From Palsa-883 sp963847615 (lineage in GTDB: Bacteria; Pseudomonadota; Alphaproteobacteria; Acetobacterales; Acetobacteraceae): a DNA stretch of 64,000 bases. The DNA is taken from contig CAWKAN010000026.1 in NCBI GenBank assembly GCA_963847615.1, positions 282,031 through 346,030 of the forward strand, given 5' to 3'. Shown here one piece after another: positions 26,211-36,110 of the stretch (the stretch's first letter is position 1; each line of letters opens with the position of its first letter). The position numbers and the translations under genes were made by a program. The notes below the pieces were generated by a model. That model was not told the origin of the DNA. It saw nothing but the letters and a program-made list of their open reading frames with translations, and made no database searches.

Positions 26211-27108
26211 TCCCCGGGGCCTGCGCGCCGAGCCGCCGCCAGCCGCGACGCTGCAGCGCGCGGTCGGCGAGCTGGCGGTTTCGGTGCGCCGGCGCGACGA
26301 TGCCTCGGTGCTGGAGGGGCTGCGCCAGGCCGGCTGCCTGAAGGCGCGGTTTCCGCGGCCGCTGGTGCCGGGGTGGATCGACGTGGTGACGCTGAACACC
26401 TCCGGCGGGATCGCCGGCGGCGATCGGCTGGACAGTACGTTCACCGTGCGTCCCGGCGCGCGCGCCTCGATCGCGGCGCAGGCGGCGGAGCGGTTCTATC
26501 GCGCGCTGCCGGGCGACGCGCCGTCGCGGCTGCGCACGCGCATCGCGGTGGAGGCGGGCGCGGCGGCGGAGTGGCTGCCGCAGGAGACCATCCTGTTCGA
26601 CCGCTGCGCGCTGGACCGGCGGCTGGAGCTGGAGCTGGCCGAGGATGCCTGGTTCCTCGGCGTGGAATCGCTGGTGTTCGGCCGCGCGGCGATGGGCGAG
26701 GTGGTCGAGCTTGCGTCGGTGCGCGACCTGATCCGGGTGCGGCGCGGCGGGCGGCTGGTGTGGCACGACCCGGTGCGGCTGGAGGGCGCGGTGGCGGCCA
26801 CCCTGCGGCGCAAGGCGGTCGCGGATGGCGCCCGCGCGCTGGCGACGGTCGTGCACCTGGCACCCGGCGCCGAAGCGCAACTTGACGTTGTACGAGAGGC
26901 GTTGGTGGCAACAACGACTCTCCCCCTCCCCTTGAGGGAGGGGGGCGGGGGGAGGGGTTCGGGCACGGAAGCCGCCGCCAGCGCCTGGAACGGCATGCTG
27001 ATCGCGCGCATTCTGGCGCGGGACAGCGCGGCACTACGAACCTCGGTCATCGCCGTGCTGCACGTGCTGCGCGGCGACCGGCCGCTGCCGCGCGTGTGGA
27101 TGTGCTGA
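26185..27108 (+). CDS. ureD: Urease accessory protein UreD with an in-frame repeat insertion
   Basis: UreD (UreH) is the scaffold that binds apo-urease first and recruits UreF and UreG for nickel insertion. The 307-aa protein has LNTSGGIAGGDRL near residue 70, AAERFYRALPG near 98, WLPQETILFDRCALDRRLEL near 130, and the C-terminal WNGMLIARIL...RGDRPLPRVWMC. Between LDVVREAL and AAASAWNG, positions 26917-26961 encode PLPLREGGGGRGSG, and this stretch is nearly identical in DNA to the intergenic palindrome after ureE. A repeat has therefore entered the gene without breaking the frame. ATG 26185 is used; TTG 26173 sits closer to an AGGAGG and could be the true start. Confidence 0.92.
   Translation: MYDAACPSDPRGLRAEPPPAATLQRAVGELAVSVRRRDDASVLEGLRQAGCLKARFPRPLVPGWIDVVTLNTSGGIAGGDRLDSTFTVRPGARASIAAQAAERFYRALPGDAPSRLRTRIAVEAGAAAEWLPQETILFDRCALDRRLELELAEDAWFLGVESLVFGRAAMGEVVELASVRDLIRVRRGGRLVWHDPVRLEGAVAATLRRKAVADGARALATVVHLAPGAEAQLDVVREALVATTTLPLPLREGGGGRGSGTEAAASAWNGMLIARILARDSAALRTSVIAVLHVLRGDRPLPRVWMC
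26917..26961. repeat. Palindromic repeat inserted in frame within ureD
   Basis: CTCCCCCTCCCCTTGAGGGA and the following G-rich arm match the left half of the element at 30997-31128 almost base for base. It adds about 15 codons to ureD between two conserved blocks. Confidence 0.8.
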
Positions 27109-27121
27109 CAGGAAGAACGCC

Positions 27122-27424
<303 letters not shown>

Positions 27425-27827
27425 CGCCATGAGTCCGCAGCGGCGATTCGCGGACCGGCGATGATGCCGTCGATCGACGCACGGCCCCGTAGGGCGGAAA
27501 AGCGCAGCGCCTTCCGCCGTCGGACGGTGGCGGGATATGTTGTTGGGGACGTCGGCAGATGCGAGCGGCTCGCCCGGCGGTGGCGGAAGGCGCTGCGCTT
27601 TTCCGCCCCACGGGCCGTCCAACAGTCAACGCCATAAGAGCGCAAGATTTTAACCCAGAGCAGCCAGGAGAAGGCACGGAGGCCACAGAGCAGATAAGGA
27701 TTTTGGCGCCTGGCGCAGGCGTCCGATACCGCTCGCCCGAAGGATCGATGCTTCGGCGATGCCCACCCCGCCATGCCCGGGGGCGCGGCACCAATGGGTC
27801 AATCCTTCCGCCGCCTGGAATCACGGA
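27425..27827. other. 403-bp gene-free stretch after ureA
   Basis: This holds the 136-bp palindrome at 27482-27617, then about 70 bp with a degenerate TTTTAACCCAGAGCAGCCAG motif of the kind seen in dispersed bacterial repeats. No open frame here is credible. It separates ureA from the antitoxin gene. Confidence 0.55.
27482..27617. repeat. 136-bp palindrome of the GTAGGGCGGAA family (copy 1)
   Basis: GTAGGGCGGAAAAGCGCAGC at 27489 and its near-complement ending at 27613 form about 35-bp arms around a 60-bp loop. A second copy, with TAGGGCGGAACAGCGTAGCG arms, lies at 60842-60946. It belongs to a repeat type common in proteobacteria. It lies downstream of ureA, inside the urease operon. Confidence 0.85.
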
Positions 27828-28094
27828 TCACCTCTCGGCGACCTTCTCCGCCAGCCACATCTTGATCAGCGACTGGTACGGCACGTCCCGCTTGTTCGCC
27901 GCGATCTTGATACGCTCCAGCAGAGGCAGGGGCAGCCGTAGCGAGATCGAAGAGCTCGACGGCCGCAGGTTCGGCATCCGGACTCGCACGGCCTTGCTCC
28001 AATCCACGTACTCGGTCGAGTCGTGGGTTTCCCAGAACCGCCGCTCCTCCGCCTCAGTGGCGAAATCCGGAATCGGCTTAAGCGCTTTGCTCAT
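27828..28094 (-). CDS. BrnA/CopG-type antitoxin
   Basis: This 88-aa antitoxin of the CopG superfamily seen next to BrnT toxins has the motif FWETHDSTEYVDWSKAVRV at residues 20-38, followed by the ribbon-helix-helix region SSSISLRLPLPLLERIKIAA and KRDVPYQSLIKMWLAEKVAE. It should bind and neutralise the BrnT-like RNase encoded upstream and repress the shared promoter. Its start overlaps the toxin's stop by 17 bp, the usual coupling. The pair is antisense to and inside the urease operon between ureA and ureB, a position suggesting insertion after the operon formed. Confidence 0.9.
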   Translation of the reverse strand: MSKALKPIPDFATEAEERRFWETHDSTEYVDWSKAVRVRMPNLRPSSSSISLRLPLPLLERIKIAANKRDVPYQSLIKMWLAEKVAER

Positions 28095-28380
28095 AGCGCA
28101 CCCTTTCCTTACGATTTGCGTCGCGTGCCGATATGACCCGCAGTAGCCGCCGATCGTCGCGAAGTGTGAACACCACAAGGAGAACTCGACCATCGTCCGT
28201 GCGACCAAGTGCCTGGAACCTCGCTTCCCGGCGGCTGTGGCTGGCGTCGGTCGCGACCAGCAAGGGCGCGTTGAAAAACACCTGCTCGGCCTCGGCTCGG
28301 GAGACCCCGTGCTTGTCCGCGCTCTTGCGATCGTTTCCCGCGTCCCACTGGAAGCCCACCAGACGCGGAAGATCGAGCAT
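28078..28380 (-). CDS. BrnT-type toxin (DUF497 ribonuclease)
   Basis: BrnT toxins are RelE-fold ribonucleases that block translation. This 100-aa protein has the family blocks VGFQWDAGNDRKSADKHGVS near residue 8, EAEQVFFNAP near 30, REARFQALGRTDDGRVLLVVF near 50 and the C-terminal RVISARDANRKERVRYEQ. The start at 28380 is chosen because homology begins there; an upstream ATG at 28422 would overlap the operator. It is first in a toxin-antitoxin operon read opposite to urease genes. A second BrnT family member lies at 53.1 kb, paired with a different antitoxin type. Confidence 0.9.
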   Translation of the reverse strand: MLDLPRLVGFQWDAGNDRKSADKHGVSRAEAEQVFFNAPLLVATDASHSRREARFQALGRTDDGRVLLVVFTLRDDRRLLRVISARDANRKERVRYEQSA

Positions 28381-28383
28381 CGA

Positions 28384-28406
28384 TTGTATATGGCACAAAT
28401 ATACAA
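28384..28406 (-). promoter_or_regulatory. Operator/promoter of the brnT-brnA module
   Basis: TTGTATAT, seven spacer bases and ATATACAA form a perfect 8-bp-armed palindrome 3 bp upstream of the toxin start. TATATT on the minus strand can serve as the -10 box, with TTGCGT upstream as a weak -35. This is the layout expected for autorepression by a ribbon-helix-helix antitoxin. It is markedly AT-rich against its surroundings. Confidence 0.7.
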
Positions 28407-28481
28407 GATCACGCAAGGGCATTCTGGCCTGCCGGCCGGGTTATTGCTAGCCTGTCTGGCGCCCCATCGCAGGAACCCCCA

Positions 28482-28789
28482 ATGATCCCCGGCGAAATCC
28501 TCACCCAACCCGGCGACCTCGACCTCAACGCCGGCCTGCCGCGCACCACGCTGAGCGTCGCCAACACCGGCGACCGGCCGATCCAGGTCGGCAGCCACTA
28601 CCACTTCGCCGAAACCAACCCGGCCCTCGCCTTCGATCGCGCCGCCGCGCGCGGCCAGCGGCTCGACATCGCCGCCGGCACCGCAGTCCGTTTCGAGCCC
28701 GGCCAGACCCGCGAGGTCACGCTGATCCCCTATCGCGGCAGGCGCGTCGTGCAGGGCTTCCGCGCCGCCGTCATGGGAGCACTCGACTG

Positions 28790-28790
<1 letters not shown>
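28482..28790 (+). CDS. ureB: Urease subunit beta
   Basis: UreB is the beta structural subunit of urease; at 102 aa it has full family length. It starts MIPGEILTQPGDLDLNAG and contains VANTGDRPIQVGSHYHFAET (residues 26-45), the AARGQRLDIAAGTAVRFEPGQ segment and LIPYRGRRVVQGF. The stop overlaps the ureC start (TGATG), so translation is coupled. Its transcription now has to cross the antisense toxin-antitoxin module between it and ureA, or to use a new promoter near 28.4 kb; nothing obvious is visible on this strand. Confidence 0.97.
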
Positions 28791-30495
<1,705 letters not shown>

Positions 30496-30496
<1 letters not shown>

Positions 30497-30987
30497 TGCG
30501 CGCGCAAAACGTGTTGCCGGGCGGAACCTGGGACCCGGCCAGGGAAGTCGATCGCGTGCTGGTCGATTTCGACCGCCGGCACCGTCGCCGCCTGCTGCTG
30601 GCGACCGAATTGGGGCATGAGGTGCTGCTGGACCTGCCCCAGGCTGTCCGGCTGCGCGACGGCGATGGCCTGGCGCTGGACACCGGCGGCATCATCCGTG
30701 TCTGCGCCAAGCCCGAAAACCTGCTGGAGATCCACGCGCATGACGACGGCGAACTGGTCCGCATCGCCTGGCATCTCGGCAACCGCCATCTGCCGGTGCA
30801 GTTGCTCGGCGATCGCATCCGCATCCGGGCCGATCATGTGATCGCGGAAATGGTCGAGGGCCTCGGCGGCCACGTCGAGGCGATCGAGGCGCCGTTCGAT
30901 CCGGAACCCGGCGCCTACGCCGGCGGACACCAGCACCAGCATCAGCACCATCACCACGATGATGACGATGGGCACGATCATGGATAA
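30496..30987 (+). CDS. ureE: Urease accessory nickel-binding protein UreE
   Basis: UreE delivers Ni2+ to the urease activation complex. The 163-aa product has the N-terminal LPGGTWDPAREVDRVLVDFD region, the peptide-binding domain LLLATELGHEVLLDLPQA, and a C-terminal metal-binding domain with AWHLGNRHLPVQL near residue 93, including the conserved His. The tail from about 143 is extremely His/Asp rich (GGHQHQHQHHHHDDDDGHDHG region), a nickel-storage extension. It overlaps ureC by one base (TGATG). A palindrome follows, before ureF. Confidence 0.96.
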
Positions 30988-30996
30988 CGGTCCGGA

Positions 30997-31128
30997 CACT
31001 CCCCCTCCCCTTGAGGGAGGGGGGTGGGGGGAGGGGTCGGCGCGCGCGCGAAGCTTTGGTGCGACGCTGGCACCGCCCCCTCCCCCCAGTCTTGGTCCGC
31101 TTCGCGGCCCAAGCCCGCAAGGGGAGTG
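30997..31128. repeat. 132-bp palindromic element between ureE and ureF
   Basis: The ends are ACACTCCCCCTCCCCTTGAG and the partly complementary CCCGCAAGGGGAGTGTGT, with additional G-rich and C-rich arms at about 31012-31040 and 31074-31088. The left half matches the insertion inside ureD. The right end supplies AAGGGGA, the best ribosome binding site for ureF. Confidence 0.85.
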
Positions 31129-31129
31129 T

Positions 31130-31777
31130 GTGTCTATCTCTGATCCCGCACTCCTCCGCCTGCTGACCTGGCTTTCCCCCGCCTTCCCCACCGGCGCCTT
31201 CGCCTACTCGCACGGCATCGAATGGGCGGTAGACGCCGGCGACATCGCCGATGGCGACACGCTGCACGACTGGCTCGCCGACCTGCTGGCGCACGGCGCG
31301 CCACGCAGCGACACGATCCTGCTGCGCCACGCCCATGCCCGGGACGCCGATCTCGCCATGCTCGCCGAACTGGCCGCCGCCACCGCGCCCGCGCGCGAGC
31401 GCCAGGCCGAGACGCTGAACCAGGGCGCCGCCTTCATGCGCGCGGCCCGTCCCTGGGGCTGTCCGGCCTTGCCCGATCCCGTCGCCTACCCGGTCGCGGT
31501 CGGCGCGCTCGCCGGCCTGCACGGCATCGATGCCGACGCTACCGCGATCGCCTACCTGCACGCCGTCACCGTCAACCTCATCTCCGCCGCCGTCCGCCTG
31601 GTGCCGCTCGGCCAATCGGCCGGCCTCGCCGTGCTGGCCGCGCTGGAACCGGTCATCCTGCACGTCGCCGCGGAAACCCGCAGCACCACACTGGATGATC
31701 TCGGCGGCGCCGGGTTCCGCGCCGACCTCGCCGCCATGCGCCATGAAACCCAGTACACAAGGCTGTTCCGCTCATGA
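31130..31777 (+). CDS. ureF: Urease accessory protein UreF (GTG start)
   Basis: UreF joins UreD and UreG on apo-urease and gates GTP hydrolysis. The 215-aa all-helical protein shows LLRLLTWLSPAFPTGAFAYS from about residue 7, GIEWAVDAGDI near 29, ETLNQGAAFMRAARPW near 91 and the C-terminal SAAVRLVPLGQSAGLAVLAA near 146. No ATG lies near the homology start. GTG at 31130 preceded by AAGGGGA at a 4-5 base spacing is the best start, and that site belongs to the palindromic repeat. Longer in-frame starts would translate the repeat. It overlaps ureG by 4 bp. Confidence 0.93.
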   Translation: MSISDPALLRLLTWLSPAFPTGAFAYSHGIEWAVDAGDIADGDTLHDWLADLLAHGAPRSDTILLRHAHARDADLAMLAELAAATAPARERQAETLNQGAAFMRAARPWGCPALPDPVAYPVAVGALAGLHGIDADATAIAYLHAVTVNLISAAVRLVPLGQSAGLAVLAALEPVILHVAAETRSTTLDDLGGAGFRADLAAMRHETQYTRLFRS

Positions 31778-32403
31778 AGACTTCCCCGCACGGCCCCTTG
31801 CGCGTCGGCGTCGGCGGCCCGGTCGGCACCGGCAAGACCGCGCTGATGGACGCGCTGTGCAAGACCTTGCGCGACCGCTACGACATCGCCGCCATCACCA
31901 ACGACATCTACACCAAGGAGGACGCCGAGTTCCTCACCCGCGCCGGCTCGCTGCCACCGGAACGAATCCTCGGCATCGAGACCGGCGGCTGCCCGCACAC
32001 CGCGATCCGCGAGGACGCCAGCATCAACCTGGCCGGCGTGGCCGAACTGGCCCATCGCTTTCCCGGCCTCGACCTGATCCTGATCGAATCCGGCGGCGAC
32101 AACCTGGCGGCAACCTTCAGCCCGGAGCTGGCGGATCTGACGATCTACGTCATCGACGTCGCCGCCGGCGACAAGATCCCGCGCAAGGGCGGCCCCGGCA
32201 TCACCCGCAGCGACCTGCTGGTGATCAACAAGATCGACCTGGCACCGCATGTCGGCGCCAGCCTGGAGGTGATGGACCGCGACGCGCGCAAGATGCGCGG
32301 CGAGCGGCCGTTCGTGTTCAGCAACATTCGCGCCGGCACCGGCGTGGCCGAGATCGCCGCCTTCATCGAACGCCAGGGGGGACTCCGCCGGGCAATCGGG
32401 TGA
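31774..32403 (+). CDS. ureG: Urease accessory GTPase UreG
   Basis: UreG is the SIMIBI GTPase that powers nickel delivery. The 209-aa protein has the P-loop GGPVGTGKTAL near residue 14, switch and metal motifs TNDIYTKEDAEFL near 42, GIETGGCPHTAIREDASINL near 66 (with the CPH nickel-binding motif), LIESGGDNLAATFSPEL near 90 and the guanine-specificity motif INKIDLAP near 148. The stop codon TGA at 32401-32403 is also the first bases of a 300-bp palindrome, so the element abuts or defines the gene end. Last gene of the urease operon. Confidence 0.97.
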   Translation: MKTSPHGPLRVGVGGPVGTGKTALMDALCKTLRDRYDIAAITNDIYTKEDAEFLTRAGSLPPERILGIETGGCPHTAIREDASINLAGVAELAHRFPGLDLILIESGGDNLAATFSPELADLTIYVIDVAAGDKIPRKGGPGITRSDLLVINKIDLAPHVGASLEVMDRDARKMRGERPFVFSNIRAGTGVAEIAAFIERQGGLRRAIG

Positions 32404-32701
32404 ACCAAGGAAGGCTGGGGCTCCGCCCCAGACCCCGCCAGGGGGCTTTGCCCCCTGGACCCCCACCAGAGGCAGCGGCCTCTGGACTCCATGACTGGGA
32501 GCGGGTGAGGGGGAGGGGGCGCGTGGGCAGGGCGCCGGTGCCGTCGGTCGCGACCGACGGCACCGGCGCCCTGCCCACGCGCCCCCTCCCCCTCACCCGC
32601 TCCCAGTCCGGGGTTCCAAGGGCTCTGCCCTTGGCGGGGATCCAAGGGGCGGCGCCCCTTGGCGGGGTCTGGGGCGGAGCCCCAGCCTTCCTTGGTTCAC
32701 T
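32400..32701. repeat. 300-bp near-perfect palindrome
   Basis: The central 116 bp (32493-32608) is a perfect spacer-free palindrome with 58-bp arms centred on GTCGGTCGCGACCGAC. The outer 41 bp of each arm (GTGAACCAAGGAAGGCTGGG onward) also match. Between lie unmatched segments, each made of mini-hairpins such as CCAGGGGGC/GCCCCCTGG and CCAAGGGC/GCCCTTGG. It could extrude as a cruciform, and on RNA it would form a very stable stem ending the ureG message. A half-copy lies at 50519-50600. Confidence 0.92.
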
Positions 32702-32717
32702 CGGCCGCCCGGCACCG

Positions 32718-33410
32718 GGCTGGCGCGGGCTGCTGCGCCCGGTGGTGCAGGCGTCGGACTACACCTCGGGCAGCCTCCAGCGCGTCGATCCCGCCACCGG
32801 CAAGGTCGAGCTGCTGTACGACAGTTGCAACGGCCACAAGCTGCGCGGCCCCAACGACATCGTGTTCGACGCCCACGGCGGCTGCTACTTCAGCGACCTG
32901 GGCAAAACCCGCGCGCGTGATCGCGACCATGGCGGGCTGTACTACGCCCTGGCCGACGGCTCGAAGATCGTTGAGGTGGCCTATCCGATCCTGACCCCCA
33001 ACGGCGTCGGCCTGTCGCCCGACGGCGGCGTGGTCTACGTGGCGGAGACCGAGACGGCGCGGCTCTGGGCCTTCGACATCACCGCCCCCGGCGTGGTGCG
33101 CAAGCAGCCCTTCCCGTCGCCGCATGGCGGGCGGCTGGTCGCCGGGCTTGGCGGCTACCAGCGGTTCGACAGCCTCGCGGTCGACGCGCTCGGCAACATC
33201 TGCGTGGCCACGCTGATCACCGGCGCGCTCACCTCGATCGCGCCGGACGGGCGGATCGTGCGGCAGGTGAAGATGCCGGACCCGGTGACGACCAATATCT
33301 GCTTCGGCGGCGCCGACCTGCGCACCGCCTATGTCACGCTGTCGGGCACCGGCAAGCTGGTCGCGCTGACCTGGCCCGAGGCCGGGCTGAAGCTCAACCA
33401 CAACGGCTGA
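32718..33410 (+). pseudogene. SMP-30/gluconolactonase-family gene, 5' end missing
   Basis: This is the C-terminal two-thirds of an SMP-30/LRE-like six-bladed propeller (lactonase family). Blocks present are LRPVVQASDYTSGSLQRVDP, GPNDIVFDAHGGCYFSDLGK, PNGVGLSPDG, DSLAVDALGNICVAT and NICFGGADLRTAYVT. The Asn (GPND) and Asp (DSLAVD) metal ligands remain, but the N-terminal blades with the glutamate ligand, roughly 90 residues, are absent. Homology starts about 17 bp after the 300-bp palindrome ends. The upstream open frame runs back through the palindrome and out of frame into ureG, which is not real coding. The element's insertion or an associated deletion probably removed the 5' end. Confidence 0.75.
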
Positions 33411-33501
33411 TCCCACCCGGCTCGGCTGCGCCGCCGCCCGGCCGGTGACGAGGTCCTGCACCGATCCTGAGCCTGAGGCCGGTCGCGCGCCGACCTGCGC
33501 T

Positions 33502-34170
33502 TTACGGTGACGCTGCCGCGATGCGCCGCGCCTGATCCGCCACTTCGCCGGCGAACACCACGCCGGCGGCGTGGATCGGCAGGCCGGCGGTCTGCAGGCC
33601 CTCGGCGGTCCAGGTGTTGCAGGTAAACCCGCCGCTGTAGCTGTCCGCCGAGGCGTAGAGGCGACTTTCGGGATCCGGCCCGCCGGCGATCGGGCGCAGC
33701 GCGCCGTCGGTGGTGCGTGCGAATGACCCCGCAATGAAATCGGTCAGCCGCGCCAGCCCGCGCGCCGAGACATGCAGTACCACGACATCGTCGGGTGGGA
33801 ATGCCGTCTGGGGCGTCCCGCGCAGCGCGGTGACCAGCATCGCGCCGGGACCGGGCGTCAAGGCCGCCAACATGTCGCCGGAGCCTGGGTGGGGTTGCAG
33901 CATATAGGCCTGCTGGCCGAAGCCGATGACCAGGGTGCGGGCGCCGGGGAACGTCGCGCGAAGCTGGCCCAGCCGGTCGCCAACCGGTGTCGCGCTCAGG
34001 CCGATATCCGAGTGCCAGCCACGCTCGATCAGGAAGATCGTCTCGGTCCTGGGGCCGGCTGTCAGCTCGCGCGGCGGGGCCGGCGCGGCACACAAGGCAA
34101 GCAGCAGACAGGACAGCCAGACCACCATGGCGCGCCAGTCCCGGCGTGTGTCCGCCGTCGCCCGGCGCAT
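33502..34170 (-). CDS. DUF2459 (TIGR02117-like) protein with signal/anchor
   Basis: This 222-aa protein has an N-terminal hydrophobic segment (MVVWLSCLLLALCAAPA, residues 15-31), so it is exported or membrane-anchored. The body carries the DUF2459 pattern: FLIERGWHSDIGLSA near 46, a FGQQAYML segment near 84, VVVLHVSARGLARLTDFI near 128 and SGGFTCNTWTAEGLQTAGLP near 179. The His of GWH and the Cys-Asn-Thr motif recall an NlpC/permuted-papain-type hydrolase arrangement, but that is a guess. The start codon overlaps the stop of the DUF1194 gene by one base, so the two are coupled. Confidence 0.7.
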   Translation of the reverse strand: MRRATADTRRDWRAMVVWLSCLLLALCAAPAPPRELTAGPRTETIFLIERGWHSDIGLSATPVGDRLGQLRATFPGARTLVIGFGQQAYMLQPHPGSGDMLAALTPGPGAMLVTALRGTPQTAFPPDDVVVLHVSARGLARLTDFIAGSFARTTDGALRPIAGGPDPESRLYASADSYSGGFTCNTWTAEGLQTAGLPIHAAGVVFAGEVADQARRIAAASP

Positions 34171-34787
34171 CAGACGATCGGCCCGCTGATCTCGCGGGTC
34201 AGTTTCTGACGCATCGCCTCGGTGAAATCCGCGTAGGTCGCGCAGGTCAGCGCGAAGGCGCCTGGGCCGCCGATCACCTCATTGATGTAGGACTGCAACA
34301 GATCCGCTTCCTCGTGCAGGATGCACAGGCCGTTGATGGTGATGCCGGCTGCGGCCATGCGATCGCGGATCGGACCGGGCGCCACGCCGTCGTTGGACCG
34401 GCCGTCGCCGATCACGTCCACCACCTGGCGGCCCGGCTGAGCCGGCAGATGCGCCAGCAAGGTCAGCGACGCCAGCAGCGCCTCACCGATTGCGGTCTGC
34501 CCGGCGCGCACCAGGCGCGACATGTTGTTGACGGTCTCGGCAAACGCCGCCGCGTCGGCGGGCGAGGCGATCAGCGTCCAGTTGGTCAATACCTCCTGCG
34601 CGCCGGCGCCGGACCATAGCAGCAGCGCGCACAGGCTGGCGCGCGCCGGCCCGCCGACCAGGCCGCGCACCACCACCGGATCGCGCAACGCCGCCGCCAT
34701 GCCGCCGGCGATCAGGCCGAATTCGTCATAGGTCACGCTGGCCGAGCCATCGACCGCCAGCACCAGCGCAAGATCAACTTTGTCCAT
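34170..34787 (-). CDS. DUF1194 / von Willebrand factor A-like protein
   Basis: This 205-aa protein with a vWA-type fold has the MIDAS metal motif VDGSAS (DxSxS) near residue 12, RAGQTAIGEAL near 93 supplying the MIDAS Thr, and VVDVIGDGRSNDG near 119 supplying the later Asp. Such domains mediate Mg2+-dependent protein contacts. Unlike many family members it lacks a signal peptide; the upstream ATG at 34841 would add 18 residues without one. It is translationally coupled to the DUF2459 gene. No function can be stated. Confidence 0.8.
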   Translation of the reverse strand: MDKVDLALVLAVDGSASVTYDEFGLIAGGMAAALRDPVVVRGLVGGPARASLCALLLWSGAGAQEVLTNWTLIASPADAAAFAETVNNMSRLVRAGQTAIGEALLASLTLLAHLPAQPGRQVVDVIGDGRSNDGVAPGPIRDRMAAAGITINGLCILHEEADLLQSYINEVIGGPGAFALTCATYADFTEAMRQKLTREISGPIV

Positions 34788-35114
34788 GCCACCATTCAAG
34801 CCGATCCCCCGCCGCCCGCACCAGGCAATTGCGTGAAGCAAGCAAGGCAGGGGTATCGCCCTGTGCGGTTTTTACCGAACTGACGGCCAAGGCAATGGCC
34901 GGACCGGCTGTCGCGTTCCCCGGGCGGTGCGGCGGCCCATCGACCGCCGTCGTCACGCCGACACGGGGCTATATCCGGGCGATCGCCTTGACGATGTTTC
35001 AGTCGTTTACTTAACGGTCGCCCGGGCCGAGCCGGGCAGTGCGATGCCGAAGCCGTGCGGCAAGTGCGTCAGCGCCGCAAGGCAGCGACGCGTCCCCGGG
35101 CCGGTGCCGATTGG
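34788..35114. other. 327-bp intergenic region
   Basis: This lies between the DUF1194 start and the end of the LysR gene. It should hold the promoter for the DUF1194-DUF2459 pair on the minus strand. There is a short AT-rich stretch around 34988-35015. No gene, repeat or convincing terminator is visible. Confidence 0.5.
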
Positions 35115-36017
35115 TCACGGGGTGGGCCTATCTCGCGTGGCCAGGTCAAAAAATGCCGCGGTCAGCGGGGTCGTGTTGTGGCGATGGCGCACGATCCAGA
35201 CCGCGGTGATCGCAGCCGGCTCGGCGATCGCCCGGGTCACCACCGCATCGTGGCGCAGGCGCGACATTGCCTCGGGCACGACGGCGAGCCCGAGGCCCAC
35301 GGCCACCAGGCCGAGGATGGTGGCGTTGGCACTGGCGATCTGACTGACCCGCGGTTCGAAACCGGCGGCTCGGCACAGGACGAGCACCTGAGTGGGCAGC
35401 GCCGGCCCCATGCGCGGGCCATAAAACACGAATGCCTCATCGGCGAGCGCTGCCATGGGCAGCCGGCCGCGCCGGCGTGCCAGCTTGTGGTCGGCGCGCA
35501 TCACCACGACAAGCCTCTCGCGCAGCAGCTCGGTGGCGGCGAGCTCCGCGGGCAGCACCGGGGTAGCGGCGGCACGGATGATGGCGATCTGCTCGCGGCC
35601 CTCGGCCAGCGCCTGCACCTGCTGGCGGCTTTCAAATTCGTTCAGCGAAAGCTGGACGTCGGGGTAGCCGCGGCGGAACGCCAGGATGCTGCGTCCGACC
35701 AGCGGGATCAGCGGGGCGGAGGGGAACATGCCGATGCGCAGTTCGCCCAGCTCGCCACGCTGCGCGCGCCGGGCGACCTGCGCCGCACGCTCGGCCTGGG
35801 CAAGAGTGGCGCGGGCCTCGCTGAGGAACATGCGGCCGGCCTGGGTGAGGGCGACGCGGCGGCTGGTGCGCTCGAACAGGCGTGCCTCGAGTTCGGCTTC
35901 CAGCGCCTTGATTTGCTGGCTGAGCGGCGGCTGGGAGATGCCGAGGCGCAGCGCGGCGCGGCCGAAGTGCAATTCGTCTGCCAGGGTGACGAAGGAGCGC
36001 AGGTGGCGCAGTTCCAT
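35115..36017 (-). CDS. LysR family transcriptional regulator
   Basis: This 300-aa LysR protein has an N-terminal winged helix MELRHLRSFVTLADELHFGR with recognition helix LGISQPPLSQQIKALEAELEAR (residues 25-46), then an effector domain with LRIGMFPSAPLIPLV near 93 and GLVAVGLGLAVVPEA near 244. It is divergent from the aminotransferase gene with 93 bp between starts; that gap carries an ATATTGGACGCTATCAT stretch of the imperfect-dyad type LysR proteins bind. It most likely activates the aminotransferase-hydantoinase-transporter cluster in response to its substrate. Confidence 0.93.
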   Translation of the reverse strand: MELRHLRSFVTLADELHFGRAALRLGISQPPLSQQIKALEAELEARLFERTSRRVALTQAGRMFLSEARATLAQAERAAQVARRAQRGELGELRIGMFPSAPLIPLVGRSILAFRRGYPDVQLSLNEFESRQQVQALAEGREQIAIIRAAATPVLPAELAATELLRERLVVVMRADHKLARRRGRLPMAALADEAFVFYGPRMGPALPTQVLVLCRAAGFEPRVSQIASANATILGLVAVGLGLAVVPEAMSRLRHDAVVTRAIAEPAAITAVWIVRHRHNTTPLTAAFFDLATRDRPTP

Positions 36018-36110
36018 TTGCCAGACCTCTCAATCCCGTCGAAAAACATATTGGACGCTATCATTGGCCCGCGGCAATCTGGCATCCGCAGTGTCGGGGA
36101 AGGGGTGGAC

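Noticed and set aside
32400..32701. Possible insertion sequence
   Set aside because: There is no transposase and no room for one; it is a symmetrical palindrome without an ORF of its own.
31530..32717. An open frame that joins an alternate frame of ureF/ureG to the SMP-30 remnant
   Set aside because: The upstream part is a shadow of ureF and ureG and the middle is translated palindrome. Only the part after about 32718 shows protein homology.
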